The position numbers were made by a program, and so were the translations under genes. 28,007 nucleotides of DNA from Gemmatimonadota bacterium. Its GTDB lineage: Bacteria > GCA-2686955. The stretch lies in contig NYZA01000193.1 in NCBI GenBank assembly GCA_002686955.1, positions 1 to 28,007 of the forward strand, read 5' to 3'. Under the pieces are notes generated by a model. The model saw only the letters and a list, made by a program, of their open reading frames with translations. It did no database searches and had not been told where the DNA came from. Below, in pieces: positions 23,297 to 28,007 of the stretch (position 1 is the stretch's first letter; every line of letters starts with the position of its first letter).

Positions 23297-25351
23297 ATGT
23301 CTTCCGTCCACAATCCCCTCCGCGAACCCTTCGATCTTCGCCATGGCGCGGTCCCCTTCGACCGGATCGAGAAGCAGCATTTCCTCCCCGCCATCGAGCA
23401 TGCGATCGAGCAGGCCGAATCGGCCATCGAGAGGATTCTCGGCAGTCCCTCTCCCCCCGGCTTCGAAAACACGATCGTCGCGCTCGACGAAGTCACCCAC
23501 CCGATCGATCGGGTCGCGGCGGTCTACTACGGACTCCGGGGCGCGCACTCCGACGACGACTTCAAGGCCCTCGCGCAGCCGATCGGCGCCATGTGCACCG
23601 CCTTCAATCGCAGCGTTGACCTGAACCCAGCGCTCTTCGATCGGGTTCGCGCCGTCTACGAGCAGCGCCGCGATCTCGATCTCACCCCGGAAGCTCTGCG
23701 ACTCCTCGACCGGACCTTTCGTCGTTTCGTGCGAAACGGTGCCTTGCTCGGGCCGGCCGACAAGGAGCGACTTCAGTGGATCGACCAGAGGCTGAACCGC
23801 CTGCGCTCCGACTTCTCCAGGAATCTGGCCAGCGCCACCGAGGCCTTCGAATACCACACGGAGGACGAATCGGAGCTCGATGGCGTCCCCGCGACGGTGA
23901 GAGAGAACGCCGCCCGCACGGCTATCGAGAAAGGACATGACTCCGGATGGAGTCTGACGCTTCAGATGCCTTGCCTCTCGAGCGTGATGAAGTACGCGAG
24001 CAGCCCCGCGCTCCGGGAGCGATTCGCGCGGGCTTCGGGAGGGATCGGGTTCGGTGGAGAGCACGACAACCGTGCGGTCATCAAGGAGATCGCCCGCCTT
24101 GCTCATGAGCGAGCGCTCCTGCTCGGCTACGAGAACCACGCCGCCTATGAGCTGGAGTCGCGCATGGCCGCGTCTTCGGAGACGGTGGCCCGCTTCAGAG
24201 ACAGGCTTTTCGAAGTGGCAAGGCCCGCGGCTGAATCGGAGCTGGTGGAGATCCGTGAAAAGGCCCGGCGGTTCGATGGCCGGGAAGAGCTCGAACCCTG
24301 GGACTTCGCCTACTACGCGGAGAAGCTCAAGCAGGAGCGGTTCGATTTCGACGACGAGTCGCTCAGACCCTATCTGCCCTTGGAAAGAGTGCTCGCGGGC
24401 GCCTTGGAGCTGATCGAGACTCTATTCGCGCTCACCTTCCGCGAGGCCTCAGACCTGCCCGTTTACCACCCGGATGTGCGGGTTTTCGAGGTTCACCACG
24501 ACGGGGGGACCTTCCTTGGCCTTCTCTACCTCGATCTGCTCGCCCGGGGGAACAAGATGGGCGGCGCCTGGAAGAGCTGCTACCGCTGCCAGGGGACTGT
24601 CGAGGGTCGCGACCAGCGTCCCCTCGTTTCAATCACGGCGAGCCTCGCTCCTTCGACTCCTACGCGTCCCTCACTGCTCAGCGTACGGGAGATGAAAACC
24701 CTCTTCCACGAGCTGGGGCACGCGGTGCACGCCTTTCTCTCCGACAGTCCCTATACGAGCCTCAACAGCTGTCACGTCTACCGGGACTTCGTCGAGCTTC
24801 CATCGCAGCTTCTGCAGTACTGGGCGACCGAAAAGGAGGTGCTGAAACGCTTCGCGGGCCACTACGAAACCGGTGAAGCGATTCCGGAGGTGTTGCTCGA
24901 ATCCTTGGAGGCATCGGATGGATTCCTGGCGGGCTGTGGGTTGCTCGGGGGGGTGCGCATGATCGACCTCGACTGGGCGTGGTTCGGCCGCGATCCGAGC
25001 CGTGTGATCGACGTTGGGGCCCACGAAGAGGAGACCACCCGCGCAACCCGGCTCTTCGATGTGGTGGAGGGAACCAACATCTCGGTCTCCTTTCGACATA
25101 TCTTCGGAGGAGGCTACGCGGCCGGCTTCTACGGCTATCGGTGGGCGGAGCTTCTGACCGCCGACGCCTTCGAGCTGTTCACGCAGGAGAGAATCGTCGA
25201 TCCGACCGTCGCCGCGCGCTTTCGTGACGAGATTCTGAGCCGCGGCAATTCGGATGAACCGGCCCAGCTCTACCGCCGATTCCGAGGCCGCGACCCCGAT
25301 CCCGACGCCCTGCTCCGCCGGCTGAAACTGCTGAGCGCTACGGATAGGTGA
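23297..25351 (+). CDS. M3 family oligopeptidase (oligopeptidase A/Dcp-like)
   Basis: 684-residue cytosolic zinc metallopeptidase of the thimet oligopeptidase family that degrades short peptides. The zinc motif HELGH is at residues 471-475 (LFHELGHAVHAF), and the third ligand Glu500 lies in RDFVELPSQLLQYW. The helical N-terminal domain includes FENTIVALDEV and the block KLKQERFDFDDESLRPYLPL (about 343-362) typical of Dcp and OpdA. C-terminal FGGGYAAGFYGYRWAELL is the usual substrate-binding region. No signal peptide. ATG 23297 is preceded by GAGAGAG about 10 bases upstream. It divides from manA by 107 bp and overlaps the convergent Asp-box protein gene by 14 bp. Which of OpdA or Dcp it is cannot be decided by eye. 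Confidence 0.93.
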   Translation: MSSVHNPLREPFDLRHGAVPFDRIEKQHFLPAIEHAIEQAESAIERILGSPSPPGFENTIVALDEVTHPIDRVAAVYYGLRGAHSDDDFKALAQPIGAMCTAFNRSVDLNPALFDRVRAVYEQRRDLDLTPEALRLLDRTFRRFVRNGALLGPADKERLQWIDQRLNRLRSDFSRNLASATEAFEYHTEDESELDGVPATVRENAARTAIEKGHDSGWSLTLQMPCLSSVMKYASSPALRERFARASGGIGFGGEHDNRAVIKEIARLAHERALLLGYENHAAYELESRMAASSETVARFRDRLFEVARPAAESELVEIREKARRFDGREELEPWDFAYYAEKLKQERFDFDDESLRPYLPLERVLAGALELIETLFALTFREASDLPVYHPDVRVFEVHHDGGTFLGLLYLDLLARGNKMGGAWKSCYRCQGTVEGRDQRPLVSITASLAPSTPTRPSLLSVREMKTLFHELGHAVHAFLSDSPYTSLNSCHVYRDFVELPSQLLQYWATEKEVLKRFAGHYETGEAIPEVLLESLEASDGFLAGCGLLGGVRMIDLDWAWFGRDPSRVIDVGAHEEETTRATRLFDVVEGTNISVSFRHIFGGGYAAGFYGYRWAELLTADAFELFTQERIVDPTVAARFRDEILSRGNSDEPAQLYRRFRGRDPDPDALLRRLKLLSATDR

Positions 25352-27737
25352 CGTTGAACGCGTCGATCCCGATCCGGTGGCCGGTCGAGAGCGGGTTCTT
25401 ATCCGCGGCGACCTCGACCCGCAGCCAGTGAAAGCCCGGATCGAGGCCGGAGATCTCGGCCAAGGTCCGCTGCAGCTCGTTCGTCGCGCTGTAGGCGTCG
25501 AAAGCCGGAAGCTCCGTTCCCTCGAGGAAGATCCGCAAGGTCCCATGATCGGGGCCGGTGCTCCCGATCACGCTCACTCCGTCGCCGTCGAAGGGGAGAA
25601 TCAGGCTGGAGCCGATCCGGGTCGATTCGGCCATCCCCAGATTGATGCATCCGGGCTGCAGGGTGCGGCTCCAGACCCCTCCGGGAATGATCGGCTCGTC
25701 GCGGCGATCGTCATACACCTCTTCGTGGGTCGTCTTGACCCAGGTCGCGCCGCGATCGACGGAGCGGAAGATCCCCTCGAAAGTCCCCGCGAAAAGGATC
25801 GGCACGTCCGGATAGTCCGGGGAGATCGCCAGCGATGAGGCGTGGGTCACGGGTGAGCTGTCGGGATCGAGCCGATTCCAGCTCACGCCGGCGTCGGTCG
25901 ATTCCCAAATGCCGTTCGATTGGGTCGTGGCGACCATCGTCGAGTTGGAGGAGAACTGTTTCGCCGGAATCAAGCGGACGGGGCTCGTGCCCTCGAAGCC
26001 GACGCCAAGCGGCGCCCAGCTTTCCCCTCGATCGGTGGAGACCTTGACGCCGATGCTGGAGGAAGCGATCCAGAGTCGGTGGGTGGTTGCGAAATCGGGA
26101 TCGATCGCCAGGGTCGTCACACTCGCGACATCGCCGGAAGGTGCCGTAAAGCTGGCACCGCCGTCCACCGATCGCATCACCCCGTCGTTGGCGCCCGGTC
26201 CGGCCACGAAAAGGGTCGAATCGTTCGCGAAATCGGGGGAGATGACCATCTTCCAGGCGCGCACGATCGGCGGCGGATACGACACCCAGCTCACCCCCGC
26301 GTCGGTCGAGCGGTAGATCCCTCCGTTCGCGGAGGCGTAGACCGTTTGGTCCGACGCGAACGTGGAGCTGTAGACGATGCTGCGGATCGAGTTGTAGTAA
26401 GCCGTCGTATCGTGAGGAGCCAGAACGACACCCTGCCATGTCAACCCGCCGTCCAACGAGCGCCGAATCCCGTTTCCGACGCCGGCGAGAACCAGTTGAT
26501 CGTCGGCGAAGGTCGGGGAGACCGCCAGGGAGTACGTGCTGATCGCTTCGTAGTCGGTGAACTCCACGCTCCAGCTGTCGCCGCCGTCGTTCGATTCGAG
26601 CACCTGCATGCCGTAGCCGGTGCCGAACACCTTGCCGTCCGCCGCGAAATCGGGAGAGATCGAAAGAAACCTGCCCATGCGCGTCGGGTTGATGTTCGCC
26701 TGCTTCCAATTCACTCCGCCGTCGAACGACGCGTATAGACCCTCGAAGGAGGCGCAGTAAAGAGTCTGGTCGGACGGCCAGCTCGGAGAGATATGGACTC
26801 GGCGGTAGTGGATATCGGTCTGATTGGTCTTCTTGACCGAGAGCCCCAGCACAGCCCAGGAATCGCCCCCGTTGGAGGAGTGCAAAACGCCCTCGTCCCG
26901 CGTCGTTACCCAGAGGTCGGCCGGCGCGGGATAGGTCGGTGCTACCGCGATGTCGGTCACGAAGAGATCGGTCAGGCCGCCGTTGACCGCCGTGAAGGTC
27001 TGTCCGGCGTCGGTCGAACGCAGTATCCCCCTGCCGGTCGTGCCCACCCAGATCGTGCGATCGGTCGGAAAACCGGGAGAGACGGCGAGAACCGCCGCGG
27101 TCCAGCCCATAGCGATCGTGGTCCAGTCGTCTCCGGCGTTCTCCGAGATCAAGAGCGAGCCATCGTTCGTCGCGAGGACGATCGTCTCGTCCTCACCGAA
27201 TCGAGGCGAAATCGCCATGGCGTTGATCGATCCCGTGTCGTCCACGGTTCCTACGACATGAACGATCTCTTCCCCGGGCAGAACCGGGTCGGCCGCGAAG
27301 AGGGTGTCCTGTCCGGCGTAGAAGACCGAGCGACCGCGCACCGGCTCGGATGCGACTTCGAGAAACTGGAGCTTCGCGTGATCTTCGAAGGGGACGCTCC
27401 AGGATCGCCCACCATTCCAAGAGACCTGAAGGCCCCCAATTCCGGTTATCGCATAGATATACGGGGTGTCGGGCCAATCGGGCGCAAAGGAGAAGGCCGT
27501 CGCTGCTCGGCCGACCAGGCCCTGTCGGGCCTCTTGCCAAGTGCGGGCGTGATCGCTGCTGCGCAGCATGACGTTGTACGATCCGTCGGACGCCAGGAGC
27601 ATCAGCGGGATTTCGGGATAAAGAGGGTTCAGCGCGAAGGCGTCGATCGGATCATGGGGGTGGTGAGCGGCGGCGGAGCCGGCGAGGATTGCGATTGCGA
27701 GCGTGGCGATGGGCGTGGAACGCCTGATTATGCCCAT
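25338..27737 (-). CDS. Secreted Asp-box/BNR-repeat beta-propeller protein with C-terminal beta module
   Basis: 799-residue exported protein. A signal peptide covers 1-24 (MGIIRRSTPIATLAI to AAA-HHP). The body carries 13 Asp-box motifs of the form S-x-D/N-x-G-x-[TSN]-[WF], about 40-65 residues apart, which would fold as one or two beta-propellers like sortilin/Vps10 or YCF48 proteins. The last about 100 residues (VSVIGSTGPDHGTLRIFLEG to IGIDAFNV) look like a beta-sandwich carbohydrate-binding or jelly-roll module. No lipobox or sorting tail is seen. ATG 27737 has GGGGGGA about ten bases upstream; the frame extends to 27944 but lacks a credible start. Function may be binding or sialidase-like, but no sialidase triad can be recognised. 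It overlaps the M3 gene by 14 bp. Confidence 0.75.
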   Translation of the reverse strand: MGIIRRSTPIATLAIAILAGSAAAHHPHDPIDAFALNPLYPEIPLMLLASDGSYNVMLRSSDHARTWQEARQGLVGRAATAFSFAPDWPDTPYIYAITGIGGLQVSWNGGRSWSVPFEDHAKLQFLEVASEPVRGRSVFYAGQDTLFAADPVLPGEEIVHVVGTVDDTGSINAMAISPRFGEDETIVLATNDGSLLISENAGDDWTTIAMGWTAAVLAVSPGFPTDRTIWVGTTGRGILRSTDAGQTFTAVNGGLTDLFVTDIAVAPTYPAPADLWVTTRDEGVLHSSNGGDSWAVLGLSVKKTNQTDIHYRRVHISPSWPSDQTLYCASFEGLYASFDGGVNWKQANINPTRMGRFLSISPDFAADGKVFGTGYGMQVLESNDGGDSWSVEFTDYEAISTYSLAVSPTFADDQLVLAGVGNGIRRSLDGGLTWQGVVLAPHDTTAYYNSIRSIVYSSTFASDQTVYASANGGIYRSTDAGVSWVSYPPPIVRAWKMVISPDFANDSTLFVAGPGANDGVMRSVDGGASFTAPSGDVASVTTLAIDPDFATTHRLWIASSSIGVKVSTDRGESWAPLGVGFEGTSPVRLIPAKQFSSNSTMVATTQSNGIWESTDAGVSWNRLDPDSSPVTHASSLAISPDYPDVPILFAGTFEGIFRSVDRGATWVKTTHEEVYDDRRDEPIIPGGVWSRTLQPGCINLGMAESTRIGSSLILPFDGDGVSVIGSTGPDHGTLRIFLEGTELPAFDAYSATNELQRTLAEISGLDPGFHWLRVEVAADKNPLSTGHRIGIDAFNVTYP
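25740..27560 (-). repeat. Thirteen Asp-box repeats encoded in the propeller gene
   Basis: The segment encodes 13 copies of an Asp-box motif, for example SWNGGRSW, STDAGQTF, SNDGGDSW, SVDGGASF and SVDRGATW. The copies have diverged in the intervening strands, so they are old repeats at protein level rather than DNA repeats. Each repeat probably forms a beta-hairpin between propeller strands. Confidence 0.75.
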
Positions 27738-27792
27738 GGTCGAGGTCCCCCCGTGGGAAGCGATACGGTTGCCTGTCCAGTTTTCCCGATCG

Positions 27793-27822
27793 AATATAAC
27801 CGCACTCGAAGCTCCAAATGAA
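27793..27822 (-). promoter_or_regulatory. Possible promoter of the Asp-box protein gene
   Basis: On the minus strand, TTCATT (27817-27822) and TATATT (27793-27798) are spaced by 18 bases. The -10 element differs from TATAAT at one position; the -35 is weak. The distance to the ATG at 27737 would give a leader of about 50 bases. The rest of 27738-28007 shows no gene; it holds an inverted repeat CTGAC/GTCAG at 27945-27960 and a GTGGCCAC palindrome at 27915-27922, both too common to interpret. Confidence 0.3.
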
Positions 27823-28007
27823 ACTACTGAATCGACTCTGGATGCGAGAATCACCCCGCAATGCGGGTTCCTGCTTATCCGGTTGACGCAACACGGCACT
27901 AGATGTAGTGGGTGGTGGCCACAATTGGGGCGTGGCTGTGTCACCTGACATGCACGTCAGTTCCGAACTCGTCTGCTTGATACAGTTCGTGATACGTGGG
28001 TGCCGCT

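Noticed and set aside
25920-27821. Long plus-strand frames opposite the Asp-box gene
   Set aside because: Shadow of the repetitive coding strand; no start signal, no known domain.
27738-27944. Longer frame for the Asp-box protein
   Set aside because: The extra 69 residues have no signal or domain; a clear signal peptide begins at 27737 with a good ribosome binding site.

Overview
This is a dense, GC-rich bacterial chromosomal window with short or overlapping gene junctions, some GTG starts, and no rRNA, tRNA, CRISPR array, transposase or phage genes that I could see. The housekeeping set (argS, ssb, ruvCAB, queA, tgt, yebC-type, trmB, manA) is that of a free-living bacterium. A four-haem secreted cytochrome c, an Asp-box propeller protein, exported proteins and a sulfatase-style LGYIE tail on an alkaline-phosphatase-superfamily protein would fit an uncultured FCB-like or Eisenbacteria-like lineage, but that placement is a guess from gene style and no marker was tested.

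Layout. 1-3437 (+): end of argS, a periplasmic tetrahaem cytochrome c, a small winged-helix protein and an exported alpha/beta hydrolase whose ribosome binding site lies in a hairpin. 8932-3417 (-): a tightly packed four-gene cluster of an ATP-grasp ligase, a peptidase S51/cyanophycinase-like protein with a large helical insert, an enterochelin-esterase-like hydrolase and a membrane-anchored phosphodiesterase/phosphatase-like protein. 8956-11317 (+): a type I ABC exporter starting only 23 bp from the ATP-grasp gene, then trmB. 19907-11296 (-): ssb, a lipoprotein, an EF-G paralogue, a yebC-family gene, ruvC, ruvA, ruvB, queA and tgt, mostly separated by a few bases or overlapping. 20196-21911 (+): an exported putative glycosidase. 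23189-21969 (-): manA. 23297-25351 (+): an M3 oligopeptidase. 27737-25338 (-): a secreted protein with 13 Asp-box repeats.

How genes work together. RuvA, RuvB and RuvC form the Holliday-junction branch migration and resolution machine. QueA and Tgt act in tRNA queuosine modification and are co-encoded with ruv here. The most novel-looking region is 3.4-10.7 kb. A carboxylate-amine ligase, a matching S51-type peptidase and a Fes-type esterase, coupled by start/stop overlaps, look like a synthesis-and-processing set for a peptide- or amide-linked small molecule or polymer. A membrane phosphatase-superfamily enzyme follows in the same run, and an exporter is encoded back to back. The product is unknown and this grouping is inference from gene order.

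Three convergent gene pairs overlap at their 3' ends (3417-3437, 11296-11317, 25338-25351), leaving no room for conventional intergenic terminators there.
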